From: Corynebacterium resistens DSM 45100 | GTDB taxonomy: Bacteria > Actinomycetota > Actinomycetes > Mycobacteriales > Mycobacteriaceae | Assembly: GCF_000177535.2 (NCBI RefSeq) | Contig: NC_015673.1 | Coordinates: 1,364,001-1,428,000, forward strand | Direction of reading: 5' to 3' | DNA length: 64,000 bases | In this document: positions 1 to 9,031 of the stretch, piece by piece | How positions within the stretch are numbered: the first letter of the stretch is position 1 | Layout: each line of letters begins with the position of its first letter | Notes under the pieces: generated by a model | Told to the model about the DNA's origin: nothing | The model's database searches: none | Seen by the model: only the letters and a program-made list of their open reading frames with translations | Made by a program: the position numbers and the translations under genes

Positions 1-84
1 GTTCCTATTCTAGACCGCCGTGGACATCGCAGCGGTATTGAGGTGGAGTCCTTCTTGGACACAATGAGAATGCGAGCAGACTAA
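1..84 (+). CDS. 3' end of an unidentified gene (partial)
   Basis: Only one plus-strand frame stays open from the window edge to a TAA at 82-84. It reads through 27 codons and the C-terminus ends ...FLDTMRMRAD. The other two plus frames close early. It would be convergent with rarA, leaving 67 bases between the stop codons. The fragment is too short to assign to a family and could be a chance open frame. Nothing resembling a terminator hairpin is obvious between 85 and 151. Confidence 0.35.
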   Translation, partial: VPILDRRGHRSGIEVESFLDTMRMRAD

Positions 85-151
85 ACGCCGGGCATGGATG
101 TCCTTGATTTAGCCCACTGTATGCGGAGTCATTCAGCTTTGCGCACAACGT

Positions 152-1789
152 TTAGTCCTCGCGCACGATACGGCGTACCTTCTCCATCCGTTGGCTAATG
201 GTTCGTTCGTGACCGTGTGGTGTGGGTTCGTAGTACCGTGCATCGCGCAGATCATCGGGCAAATATTGCTGTTTGACGACCCCCAAAGGATCGTCGTGAG
301 GATACTTGTAGCCCACTGCATTACCTAGCTCGCGAGCACCTTGGTAGTGGCCGTCGCGTAGGTGTGGTGGCACTGTTGCGCCTTTGCCGGCTTCGACATC
401 GGCCATTGCTTTGCCAATGGAGCTAATGACGGAATTGGATTTGGGCGCAGTTGCAAGGTGCAACGTGGCCTGGGCCAACGATAGTCGCCCTTCGGGCATA
501 CCTATGAAGCTAACCGCTTGGTGTGCGGCGACTGCGACTTGGATAGCAGTGGGGTCTGCCATCCCAATATCTTCGCTGGCGTGGATAACCAATCGGCGGG
601 CGATGAATCGTGGGTCCTCCCCTGCTGCGATCATGCGGGCTAAATAGTGCAGTGCCGCGTCTGGGTCCGACCCACGGATGGATTTGATGAAAGCGCTCGT
701 GATGTCATAGTGCTGATCGCCATCGCGGTCGTACCGCACTACCGCTTTGGTAATGGAGCGTTTGATGTCTTCTAAAGTAATTACGGGTTGGTTCGTGGCT
801 ATCTCTTGTTCGCCGCCCCGAGCTACGCCACCCTTAGCGCTGCGTTGGGCGCCTACGCCTTCGTTTCCTTTTCCGCCAGCGCCTCCATTAGCAGTTTCCG
901 GCTCCTTGGCATCGCCTCCATTAGCAGTTTCTGGCTCCTTGGCATTGCCTCCCCGCGCACTGTCACCGCGACTATCCCTGCCACTGTGGGCAGCATTATC
1001 CGCCAGCACCGACTCCGCTGCGGCCTCGAGGTATGTCAAACTTCGGCGTGCATCTCCGGCTGACAGCGCGACGAGCTGAGAAAGGGCGTCAGAAGAAAGA
1101 CGAACCTTGCTTCCAAAACCTCGAGGATCCTCGACAGCCCGCGTTAAAACCGTGGCAATGTCCTCATCTGTCAGCGAATGCAGTTGGACAAGCAAGGATC
1201 GGCTCAATAGAGGTGCAACGACGGAGAAACTGGGATTTTCTGTAGTAGCCGCGACTAAAAGCACTGTGCGGTTTTCTACGGCTGAGAGCAAAGCGTCCTG
1301 CTGCGTTTTCGAAAACCTGTGAACCTCATCGATAAACAACACTGTGGCGCGGCCGTGAATGAGCCGCTGCCGAGCGTTATCAATAACAGCACGAACTTCC
1401 TTTACACCAGAGTTCAGCGCACTCAGGGCTTCGAAATGGCGATCTGAAGCAGCAGAAATGAGGCTTGCGATCGTCGTTTTTCCGGTACCAGGTGGTCCGT
1501 ACAGGATTACCGAACTATCACCGCGCCCCTCGATAAGGCGACGAAGCGGTGAGCCCGCGCCCAGGGCCTCTTTTTGTCCTACTACTTCATCCAGCGAACG
1601 AGGTCTCATTCGCACCGCTAGAGGTGCGTGCGCTCCAGGATGGAAATAGCGCCGAGCCGCGCTGCTGGCTCCACCCCCAGTCGGTAACGAGGGCGAATTG
1701 CTATCAAAGCTTTCACCCGCACCACTTACTTGAGCATCCGCACCGTCAAACTGATTTCGACCAACCTGGGAAAAAAGGTCATCTGGCAT
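152..1789 (-). CDS. rarA: Replication-associated recombination protein A (AAA+ ATPase)
   Basis: RarA/MgsA is a clamp-loader-like AAA+ ATPase acting at stalled replication forks. The 545-residue product has Walker A GPPGTGKT near residue 97, Walker [10 protein letters not shown], the sensor segment ATTENPSF, and the C-terminal tetramerisation region (SEDIGMADP...). It is about 100 residues longer than usual. The excess is a Gly/Ala/Glu-rich insert at roughly residues 255-335, between the ATPase lid and the C-terminal domain. That insert contains a tandem 33-bp repeat at 881-946 encoding [11 protein letters not shown] twice. The start lies four bases after the upstream phosphotransferase stop, so the two are probably co-transcribed. 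Assignment is firm; the insert is probably a disordered linker. Confidence 0.95.
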   Translation of the reverse strand: MPDDLFSQVGRNQFDGADAQVSGAGESFDSNSPSLPTGGGASSAARRYFHPGAHAPLAVRMRPRSLDEVVGQKEALGAGSPLRRLIEGRGDSSVILYGPPGTGKTTIASLISAASDRHFEALSALNSGVKEVRAVIDNARQRLIHGRATVLFIDEVHRFSKTQQDALLSAVENRTVLLVAATTENPSFSVVAPLLSRSLLVQLHSLTDEDIATVLTRAVEDPRGFGSKVRLSSDALSQLVALSAGDARRSLTYLEAAAESVLADNAAHSGRDSRGDSARGGNAKEPETANGGDAKEPETANGGAGGKGNEGVGAQRSAKGGVARGGEQEIATNQPVITLEDIKRSITKAVVRYDRDGDQHYDITSAFIKSIRGSDPDAALHYLARMIAAGEDPRFIARRLVIHASEDIGMADPTAIQVAVAAHQAVSFIGMPEGRLSLAQATLHLATAPKSNSVISSIGKAMADVEAGKGATVPPHLRDGHYQGARELGNAVGYKYPHDDPLGVVKQQYLPDDLRDARYYEPTPHGHERTISQRMEKVRRIVRED

Positions 1790-1792
1790 GGC

Positions 1793-3040
1793 TTACACCA
1801 CCCGGGTTAGCGGATGCGCACCAAGCCGAGCCAAGATTCTCAACATGCCGCTTGTCCAGTTACGCACTGCGGTGAAATCAACGATGTCGTAGATTTCCGT
1901 GACACGTTTGATTGCATCGACAGTAGTTGCCAAATCTTGCAGCTGAGAATCCGAAAGCTTCGCTAGATCCCTACTGAGGTCCGGCGCCCCTGTAGGGTGC
2001 AGCCCACGGTGACGGTTGAGATTCAGCCGACCGTAATGCAGCATCATCAGTGACATAAACGCCCAGCCAATGAGGCCGGTCATCAATCCTCTGGCTACCA
2101 CTTCGTCATCCTTGGCGGCTGGCCAAACGGACCACACTTCTGCACGCCACGATCCAATGAATTCTCGGATCTCTCGATCTGTCAGTGCAGGGGTCGTGTT
2201 GGCCTGCGGAAAGCCCGCAATTACGCATGCCACGTCGAAGGCGATATCACGGAAGCTCGCCCATTCGTAGTCAAGGAACACTACCTGATCTGCCAGGACA
2301 ATGTTGTCTGGGGTGAGGTCGAATGGGGTGAAAGCTAGCAGATCATTTCGTGATTGTCGGTTAGCAGATTCCTCGGCTAGCGCGATCACCTCTGCCGGAA
2401 CCTTTACCTTGTTTTCCAGTACCAGCCCAAGGCCTTGCCGAATCAGCTCTGCGATATCTACATCGGAATCCGTGATGACACTCGAGCTCACACCATGCTT
2501 CTGACATTGACGCTTCATCAAGGTCTCATACGAAGAACGCCCGCCGAATGTGGTGGCGTGCATCTTCCCCAAACGTCGACCCAGCTTTCGCACGGCCACC
2601 ACCCGATCCTCAGGCTCGTGCAGCGTCAGGATATCGGTGTAGTTTGGCCCGTCGCCGGCGTCGGAAAGAATAAACAAACGGCGCGAAATATCGTAAGCCA
2701 ACATCAAAGGACCAGGTCGAGAAGCCTCTGGCAATGTGTTGGTGTATTGGTAGGCGACGATCTCTCTAATCAAGCTGAGGTCATGGAACTCTGCGGGGTC
2801 GCTGAATCCCTTTGGCAGCTCCACGGTCTCACTCTTCGCCTCCGATGATGCGGCGGCTGGAAACTGCTTAATGACGACCGTACGCTCCTGCAAAAACGGG
2901 TTGGGGGCAACACGGCACCGCAAAACTAAAGCGGCGCTATCGCCTCCTAGATCCTCGGGCATGGAAAGCTCTGGGCTGCCACCGAAACGGGTTGCCAAAA
3001 GCTGGCGCGCCGCCTCCATGGTGGCTTCTACCGAGTGCAC
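1793..3040 (-). CDS. Phosphotransferase-family (APH/kinase-like) protein
   Basis: This 415-residue cytosolic protein has a protein-kinase-like aminoglycoside/choline phosphotransferase fold. The catalytic loop is FDLTPDNIVL around residue 240, followed by the metal-binding segment VFLDYEWASFRDIAFDVA. The classical HGD triad of the loop is altered: an FD pair stands where HGD is usual, so the histidine is absent. The substrate cannot be read from sequence and antibiotic modification should not be assumed. The likely start is GTG at 3038-3040, preceded by a purine-rich AAAGAGAG. An ATG at 3019 is an alternative. The gene sits between aspS (27 bases upstream) and rarA, so it belongs to the same minus-strand transcription unit. 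Confidence 0.75.
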   Translation of the reverse strand: MHSVEATMEAARQLLATRFGGSPELSMPEDLGGDSAALVLRCRVAPNPFLQERTVVIKQFPAAASSEAKSETVELPKGFSDPAEFHDLSLIREIVAYQYTNTLPEASRPGPLMLAYDISRRLFILSDAGDGPNYTDILTLHEPEDRVVAVRKLGRRLGKMHATTFGGRSSYETLMKRQCQKHGVSSSVITDSDVDIAELIRQGLGLVLENKVKVPAEVIALAEESANRQSRNDLLAFTPFDLTPDNIVLADQVVFLDYEWASFRDIAFDVACVIAGFPQANTTPALTDREIREFIGSWRAEVWSVWPAAKDDEVVARGLMTGLIGWAFMSLMMLHYGRLNLNRHRGLHPTGAPDLSRDLAKLSDSQLQDLATTVDAIKRVTEIYDIVDFTAVRNWTSGMLRILARLGAHPLTRVV

Positions 3041-3067
3041 GTGGGATCTCTCTTTCTATTCCCGTTC

Positions 3068-4858
3068 TTATTGCTGCGCCTTAGCCTTCGGCTTGAAATC
3101 GATGCCGGATTCCTTACGCTGAGCAGCGGAAATCTCGCCTGGAGCGTCCGTTAGCGGATCCACGCCACCGCCGGACTTCGGGAAGGCGATTACGTCACGG
3201 ATGGAAGAGAACCCACCAAGCAGGCTGACGATACGGTCCCAACCGAAAGCGATACCGCCGTGCGGTGGGGCGCCGAATGCAAACGCATCCAGCAAGAATC
3301 CGAACTTCTCGCGAGCTTCCTCTTCGGAAATGCCCATGACTTTGAACACGCGCTCTTGGATATCGTGACGGTGGATACGAATGGAGCCACCGCCAATCTC
3401 ATTGCCGTTACACACAATGTCATAGGCGTATGCCAGCGCGGAACCAGGATCCTCGTCGAACGTGTCCAGGTACTCCGGCTTTGGCGAGGTGAAAGCGTGG
3501 TGGACAGCAGTCCATGCACTGTTACCCAAAGCAACGTCACCGGAAGCGGTGGCATCGGCGGCAGGCTCGAACAGAGGAGCATCCACCACCCAAGTAAAGG
3601 CCCAATCGCCTTCCTTGATCAGCCCAAGTTTCTCCGCGATCTCGCCGCGCGCGGCGCCCAGAAGTGCACGGGAGCTCTTTGTATCGCCAGCTGCGAAGAA
3701 GATGCAGTCGCCCGGCTTCGCACCTACGTGATTCGCAATACCTGCTCGCTCGGCATCGGTGATGTTCTTCGCCACTGGGCCGGACAACTCACCATCTTCA
3801 CCCACGAGGATGTAGGCCAAGCCTTTTGCACCACGCTGCTTAGCCCACTCCTGCCAAGCATCCAGTTGACGGCGGGGCTGGCTAGCGCCACCTTCCATCA
3901 CCACCGCACCAACGTATTCATTCTGGAACACGCGGAACGTGGTGTCCTTGAAGAATTCGGTGCATTCGGTGATCTGGATATCGAAACGCAGATCGGGCTT
4001 GTCAGAGCCATAGAGGCGCATCGCATCCGCGTATGTCATCCGTGGGATCGGGGTGGAGATCTCGTAACCGATCTCCTTCCAGATCGCCACCAGAATCTCT
4101 TCTGCCAAAGCGATGACATCCTCTTGATCGACGAAGCTCATCTCAACATCCAGCTGGGTGAACTCCGGCTGGCGGTCGGCGCGGAAATCCTCATCACGGT
4201 AGCAGCGAGCGATCTGGTAGTAGCGCTCCATACCCGCCACCATAAGCAGCTGCTTAAACAGCTGTGGGGACTGCGGAAGCGCGTAGAACGTGCCCGGCTT
4301 CAGGCGGGCTGGCACCAAGAAGTCACGTGCACCCTCGGGGGTCGAACGGGTCAGCGTCGGTGTTTCAATTTCCGTAAAGTCGTGCCGTGCCAACACACCG
4401 CGTGCTGCCGCGTTCACCTTAGACCGCAGGCGCAGTGCGTCGCCTTGGGCCTTCCGGCGCAGGTCCAAGTAGCGATACTTAAGGCGCGTCTCCTCGCCAA
4501 CTTCACCTGCGGATGAAGGGTCGTCGATCTGGAACGGCAGTGCTGCGGAAGCGTTCAGTACCTCCAAGTCGGTGACATTTACCTCGATGCCTCCGGAAGG
4601 CAGGTTCGGGTTCTCCGAACCCTCTGGGCGTGCCTCTACAACACCGGTGACCTTGATGCAGTATTCGCTCCGCAGATCGTGGGCGCGCTCTGCGACCTCC
4701 GACTCACGGAACACCACTTGTGCAACACCGGAGCGATCCCGCATATCAATAAAGATCACGCCTCCGTGATCTCGACGGCGCCCCACCCAACCGGTGAGGG
4801 TAACTTCTTGGCCAATGTTTTCTGGACGAAGTTCGCCCGCAAGGTGCGTCCGCAACAC
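3068..4858 (-). CDS. aspS: Aspartyl-tRNA synthetase
   Basis: Class II AspRS charging tRNA-Asp, 596 residues. The N-terminal OB fold ([18 protein letters not shown]) binds the anticodon. The catalytic core has motif 2 [20 protein letters not shown] and motif 3 near [15 protein letters not shown], with the bacterial-type GAD insertion between them. The open frame extends 41 codons further upstream, but the GTG at 4856-4858 is preferred. It is preceded by AAAAAGGA at good spacing and gives the conserved family N-terminus. The 206-bp divergent region to the metallopeptidase gene at 5065 must hold promoters for both directions. Confidence 0.97.
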   Translation of the reverse strand: MLRTHLAGELRPENIGQEVTLTGWVGRRRDHGGVIFIDMRDRSGVAQVVFRESEVAERAHDLRSEYCIKVTGVVEARPEGSENPNLPSGGIEVNVTDLEVLNASAALPFQIDDPSSAGEVGEETRLKYRYLDLRRKAQGDALRLRSKVNAAARGVLARHDFTEIETPTLTRSTPEGARDFLVPARLKPGTFYALPQSPQLFKQLLMVAGMERYYQIARCYRDEDFRADRQPEFTQLDVEMSFVDQEDVIALAEEILVAIWKEIGYEISTPIPRMTYADAMRLYGSDKPDLRFDIQITECTEFFKDTTFRVFQNEYVGAVVMEGGASQPRRQLDAWQEWAKQRGAKGLAYILVGEDGELSGPVAKNITDAERAGIANHVGAKPGDCIFFAAGDTKSSRALLGAARGEIAEKLGLIKEGDWAFTWVVDAPLFEPAADATASGDVALGNSAWTAVHHAFTSPKPEYLDTFDEDPGSALAYAYDIVCNGNEIGGGSIRIHRHDIQERVFKVMGISEEEAREKFGFLLDAFAFGAPPHGGIAFGWDRIVSLLGGFSSIRDVIAFPKSGGGVDPLTDAPGEISAAQRKESGIDFKPKAKAQQ

Positions 4859-5064
4859 GTTTGTAACGTTCCTTTTTCTCTTAGGGTGCAATCGACCCCT
4901 CAGCTTACCGCATCGCTTCCACAAATCACTGCAGACCCCATGTCCACTGCGACTAGAATCCCGTTTTTGGCTCGACGCCACCCCGCTCCCCTTGGTGGCG
5001 TCACCACGCTGTGTCCTTGTGTTACCTGGCGCACGAGCCCCAAAACTGTGGCACGATTTGGGGT

Positions 5065-5997
5065 GTGACTTTTAACAATAATCTTGGCGACTATAGCGAC
5101 CGCGGAAGTTCCGCAGACGGAGCCGGCTTCGGTGGCGGAATGCGTGGTGGAGGTGGCGGTGGCCCACTCATGTGGATTCTTGGTAGTGTCATCAGCCGCA
5201 AATTTGGCATCCCAGGCATCCTGATTTTCGGCGCCATCATCTTTTTCATGAATGGTGGGCTAGGCATGTTCGGCGGTGGTGGCGATAGTGGCCAGGAAGC
5301 CAGCCAGCACGGCAATTCCAAAGGCTTCGAACACTGCAAGACCAGCGATGATGCTAACAAGCACGACGATTGTCGCATGTTGGCAACGGCTGTCTCGCTT
5401 GACAAATTCTGGGGCAAGGCCGTCCCCGCAGAAATCGGTAAGGACTATTCCAAACCCGGTTTGAAAGTGGGTGATGGCCAGGTCAACAGTGGTTGCGGTG
5501 CCGCCAATTTGGCGCAGACGGGCCCATTTTACTGCCCAGGTGATGAGAGTGTTTATCTTTCCACCAAGTTCTTCAAAGAGCTGAAGAAGCTAGGGGGCTC
5601 TGACGCCCCGTTTTCCCAGGAATACGTTGTCGCACACGAGTTCGGGCACCATATTCAGAAAATCGAGGGAAACTTGGGACTATCCGACTATAACCAGCCG
5701 GGCCCCGATTCCAACGCCGTTAAAATGGAGCTGCAAGCCGATTGTTACGCGGGCGTGTGGGCGCAAAATGCCGACAAAGGGCCGGATGCTGTGTTGGAAC
5801 CGATTACCCAACAACAGGTGGATGAGGCCGTCCGATCAGCGCAATCTATCGGTGATGACCACATTCAGGAAAGCTCCGGCGGTGGCGTGAATCCGGATAA
5901 ATGGACGCACGGTTCTTCCAAGCAGCGTGTGGAATGGTTCATGCGTGGCTACCAAGGTGGCACAGTCGACAGCTGTAAGCAGAGCTTTAAACGCTAG
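5065..5997 (+). CDS. Membrane-anchored neutral zinc metallopeptidase (YpfJ family)
   Basis: This 310-residue protein has a glycine-rich N-terminus ([14 protein letters not shown]) followed by one hydrophobic segment (about residues 37-68). A large extracytoplasmic domain carries the zincin motif HEFGHH (after YVVA), with a downstream glutamate in the [10 protein letters not shown] segment as likely third ligand. This is the 'putative neutral zinc metallopeptidase' family; the in vivo substrate is not known to me. The GTG at 5065 gives the typical short N-terminus [12 protein letters not shown]. It is divergent from aspS and convergent with the nuclease gene ending at 6112. A related gene sits near aspS in mycobacteria, so the position is ancestral. 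Confidence 0.85.
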   Translation: MTFNNNLGDYSDRGSSADGAGFGGGMRGGGGGGPLMWILGSVISRKFGIPGILIFGAIIFFMNGGLGMFGGGGDSGQEASQHGNSKGFEHCKTSDDANKHDDCRMLATAVSLDKFWGKAVPAEIGKDYSKPGLKVGDGQVNSGCGAANLAQTGPFYCPGDESVYLSTKFFKELKKLGGSDAPFSQEYVVAHEFGHHIQKIEGNLGLSDYNQPGPDSNAVKMELQADCYAGVWAQNADKGPDAVLEPITQQQVDEAVRSAQSIGDDHIQESSGGGVNPDKWTHGSSKQRVEWFMRGYQGGTVDSCKQSFKR

Positions 5998-6111
5998 GGT
6001 TCTCAGAGTGGTTCTGCCCCATTCCATATCCCCACCACCTCAAAGTACACATGGGTAGGGCCTAGCCACCCTTTAAGCGTTAGAGACACAGAGAAACCAC
6101 AATGGAGCAGT
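5998..6111. other. Convergent intergenic region with a weak hairpin
   Basis: Between the convergent metallopeptidase and nuclease genes, a GC-rich imperfect inverted repeat at about 6054-6074 (GGGTAGGGCCTAGCCACCC) is followed by CTTTAAG. It may terminate transcription, but the stem has a mismatch and no strong T-tract. No gene is visible here. Confidence 0.3.
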
Positions 6112-8928
6112 TTAGCGCCATATACGTGGTGCCTTGATCCAGCCCATGTGGTGGCCAATACTTAGCAGGGCGGCAAACAGGGCACCCACACTCGCGGCAC
6201 CGGCGAGGAACTTCAAGAACAGGCTCTTTGAAGATCCTGGATCTTTGTCCGAAGTTGCTGAACCGTCCGAACTATCCGAGCCCGGCTTGCTTGGCTTACC
6301 CGGCTCATTGGGTTGCGTGGAATCCCCCTTACCCGCTGGTGTTTTAAAGCCCACCTTGATCGGGTCGTGGTCGCTCGCGCGGAATACATCGTTGGCGAAG
6401 AAATCAACCACGTTGTAATTGCGGCGCGAGTATTCAAAATTCACTGCCTCGTCGCTATTGATGTCCCAGACGTCCGCGCCGGTAACAAGCTTCATAGCCG
6501 CAGCATTTGCCAGCACATGATCGAGCGAACCCAACCGTCCACCAAATTGGTAGGACAAACCAGCATCGAAATGTGTATCTAGGTTGGTAAATCCACCTTC
6601 TTCGATCACTCGAATGGCATCTTCCTTTGCATAGGCATTGAAGTCCCCCATTACGAACTGCGGCTTATCTTTCCATTCCTGTTGCGCGTTCAACCACGTA
6701 AGCAATTGCCTGGACATGTTGGACCGCAACTTCGCGTTATTGCCTTGGCCATCACCAGTGTCCACATCCCCTCGGGCCACAGAGCCCTTGGACTTGTAGT
6801 GGTTTACTACAGCCACGAAGTTCTCTTTCCCTTGAGCTGCCTTGAACTCCTGAGCTAGCGGAGCACGGGCGATGCCGCTGAATGCTTCGTGATCCAGAAT
6901 GCGCGAATCCCCCACTGGAGACACTTTATCCGGGTTGTAGATGAAAGCGGTGCGGATGACATCCTCATCACCCGGTAGCGTCTTCGGGCTCGGCACATAC
7001 TTCCAGTTTCCGCCAGCTGCATTCAGGGCAGCTACCAGTTTTCTCAACGATTCATCCCGATCGTGGCCAAACTTGGCGGAATTCTCAATTTCTTCCAAAC
7101 CCAACACGCTGACGTTAAGTTTATTGATCGCTGCGACAATCTTGGCCTGCTGATCTTCAAAAGACTTTTTCGAGAAGGCTCCACGCACTGTGCACTTCTT
7201 AGCAGTTACTGGATTGCCTTCGCGATCGTTGTACGCATTGCATCCGTCCTCGTCAGAGCCTAGATCCGTGAAATAATTCAGCACGTTAAAACTGGCGAGT
7301 GAGAGATCTCCACCCACATCCTTCGGCCCGTTGAGCTCAGCTTGACGTGAATCCTCCCACGTAATCGGCAGCTTGCCTCGCTCCGCTTCTCCGGTCACTT
7401 CGCTGGTGGGCTGCAGTGCCCATTTTTCGAAGCTGTAGCTCAGCACAGCAGGATTCTGAAACTCTACTCTGTCCCCAGTGCGCAGGGATCGGATGCCTTC
7501 TTTGGTAGAGAGGTACGGCAGTGGGATGTTTTTGGCTTCTTCATTGAGGAAGTAATTGCGTGTCGCACCGTCGTCGAGGGTAATCACTCGCTTCTGGTTT
7601 TCGGCCTCATACTTCTGGGCTGCAGCTCCCGGAGCTACAACTTGGGTTGCTTGCAGCAATGGCTTGTCCCCCGCTACGAGGTCAACGCTGCCAAAGCTCG
7701 ACACGTCGTAGTTGTTCGTCACCGTGTACTCGCGGTTGGGCTTAAACAACATGTGCTCGTTCGCTTCGCGCTGCACTGGGTCGGTTGGCACATCATCACC
7801 GATCGGCTTTGGCTTTTCACCACAATCGGCCGCTGGCTTGGTGGATTCCTTTACCGACGCCGCGCTGATCTGTGTTGAAGTCTTGTACTCAGAAACAGTG
7901 CCCGTGACAACGACACACTTGTCCAGTTCACTCGGAGTTTTGCCACCGGAGTAAACGAAGAGAGCCTGAGAGGCTTCTCCCGACTTTCGCGCAACTCCCC
8001 CAGTGCCACCCATCTGGATCACAAAACCTCTTAACCCACCCGTGGGATAGGAAGCAGTCACCCAACCGGAAGTCGTCACAGACTTCTTACTCATCGGAGA
8101 GGCCTCACCAGTTCCCTGGATATCTTCGATTGAAGTCAGCTTTCCGGGTTCGGTACCTGCCTCTGGCGCATTATCGGTGCCAGTACCCGGGCCATTATTG
8201 TTTCCAGGCTGAGTACCGGGTTGTGTTCCAGGCTGAGTACCGGGTTGTGTTCCAGGTTGGGTACCGGGTGCTGGCTTCTCGCCACTTACCGCGTCACCAC
8301 CGGTGAACTTAGGCGTGGGATTGCCGGTTTCGAAATCCACCGCGTTGTTATCGGAATCCACCCCAGCTTGTTTACGCGCTACAGACATAGTGTTGCTAGG
8401 TGCAGCCGTGGGAGAAGCTTCTGAAGTATTGGTTCCGCCGAAACCCACGATATCGACAGCATCATCACCCTTGGACCACTTCGCCGAGGTGTTGGTGAGC
8501 ACAACGGTGCCCTTGGTTCCGGACATGGTCAGCTGATCGCTGTGGGCGTCGGAAGAAAACGAAGTAGTACCGCCCGAACCTTTGGAGCCCTGTATGAGGT
8601 AGTACCCACCTGGGGCAATATTGCCGGTCAATGGAGCCGTGGCGCTTGCGACTGTACCGGAGGACGACAAGTAGTGCACCGCCCAGCCATCAAGGGAAAT
8701 GGCCTTCGAAGTGGGGTTATACAACTCGATGAAATCATGGGTCAAAGTAGCACCAGAGTTACCTCCACCGCCATAGACTTCATTGATCACAACATTATCC
8801 GCACTTGGTGTTGCGGTGGCAGAACCTGCCACGGTGCTTGTACCAAAAGCACTTGAGACGACGAGGGTGCACAAAGTTAGTCCGGAAGCGGTGAGCACAC
8901 CGGTGAACTTGCGTGACGCAAAAGACAT
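6112..8928 (-). CDS. Extracellular endonuclease, ExeM/NucH family, C-terminally membrane-anchored
   Basis: This 938-residue secreted nuclease starts with a signal peptide ending near SSAFGTSTVAGSA. A lamin-tail domain (NVVINEVYGGGG..., about residues 45-150) follows, then a linker with five TQPG repeats (about 219-241). Next is an OB-like nucleic-acid-binding region and a DNase I-type endonuclease domain from about 543, with catalytic motifs SFNVLNYF, LGLEEIEN, VNHYKSKGS, MGDFNAYA and SDHDPIKVGF. A Pro/Ser/Gly spacer and a C-terminal membrane helix end the protein. The ATG at 8928 gives a proper signal peptide; the frame extends further upstream but crosses a terminator-like hairpin. Together with the upstream 5'-nucleotidase it would turn external nucleic acid into nucleosides and phosphate. 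Confidence 0.9.
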   Translation of the reverse strand: MSFASRKFTGVLTASGLTLCTLVVSSAFGTSTVAGSATATPSADNVVINEVYGGGGNSGATLTHDFIELYNPTSKAISLDGWAVHYLSSSGTVASATAPLTGNIAPGGYYLIQGSKGSGGTTSFSSDAHSDQLTMSGTKGTVVLTNTSAKWSKGDDAVDIVGFGGTNTSEASPTAAPSNTMSVARKQAGVDSDNNAVDFETGNPTPKFTGGDAVSGEKPAPGTQPGTQPGTQPGTQPGTQPGNNNGPGTGTDNAPEAGTEPGKLTSIEDIQGTGEASPMSKKSVTTSGWVTASYPTGGLRGFVIQMGGTGGVARKSGEASQALFVYSGGKTPSELDKCVVVTGTVSEYKTSTQISAASVKESTKPAADCGEKPKPIGDDVPTDPVQREANEHMLFKPNREYTVTNNYDVSSFGSVDLVAGDKPLLQATQVVAPGAAAQKYEAENQKRVITLDDGATRNYFLNEEAKNIPLPYLSTKEGIRSLRTGDRVEFQNPAVLSYSFEKWALQPTSEVTGEAERGKLPITWEDSRQAELNGPKDVGGDLSLASFNVLNYFTDLGSDEDGCNAYNDREGNPVTAKKCTVRGAFSKKSFEDQQAKIVAAINKLNVSVLGLEEIENSAKFGHDRDESLRKLVAALNAAGGNWKYVPSPKTLPGDEDVIRTAFIYNPDKVSPVGDSRILDHEAFSGIARAPLAQEFKAAQGKENFVAVVNHYKSKGSVARGDVDTGDGQGNNAKLRSNMSRQLLTWLNAQQEWKDKPQFVMGDFNAYAKEDAIRVIEEGGFTNLDTHFDAGLSYQFGGRLGSLDHVLANAAAMKLVTGADVWDINSDEAVNFEYSRRNYNVVDFFANDVFRASDHDPIKVGFKTPAGKGDSTQPNEPGKPSKPGSDSSDGSATSDKDPGSSKSLFLKFLAGAASVGALFAALLSIGHHMGWIKAPRIWR

Positions 8929-8944
8929 AGGAGTCTGAAGACCT

Positions 8945-8988
8945 TTCAAAAAACTAGAAGCCCTCTCGGTTCTGAAACAAGAGGGCTT
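8945..8988 (-). terminator. Hairpin plus T-tract directly before the nuclease gene
   Basis: A perfect 9-bp inverted repeat (AAGCCCTCT at 8958-8966 with AGAGGGCTT at 8980-8988) is followed on the minus strand by CTAGTTTTTTG. It looks like an intrinsic terminator for the 5'-nucleotidase gene (stop at 9032). It also ends only about 30 bases before the nuclease start codon, so any promoter upstream of it would put the hairpin in the nuclease leader. Confidence 0.7.
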
Positions 8989-9031
8989 GAGGATGAGCCA
9001 AAAAGGCATGTTCAAAGTGTTAAGGAAGCGA

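Noticed and set aside
1793..3040. An antibiotic resistance gene, given the aminoglycoside phosphotransferase fold.
   Set aside because: It sits in conserved housekeeping context next to aspS, its catalytic loop is altered, and the family has many metabolic members.
3260..4516. A 418-codon plus-strand open frame inside aspS.
   Set aside because: It lies antisense to the strongly conserved aspS, has no recognisable domain and no ribosome site.
8205..8270. Short direct repeats that might be a CRISPR or a VNTR locus.
   Set aside because: They encode TQPG repeats in the linker of the nuclease and have no spacers.
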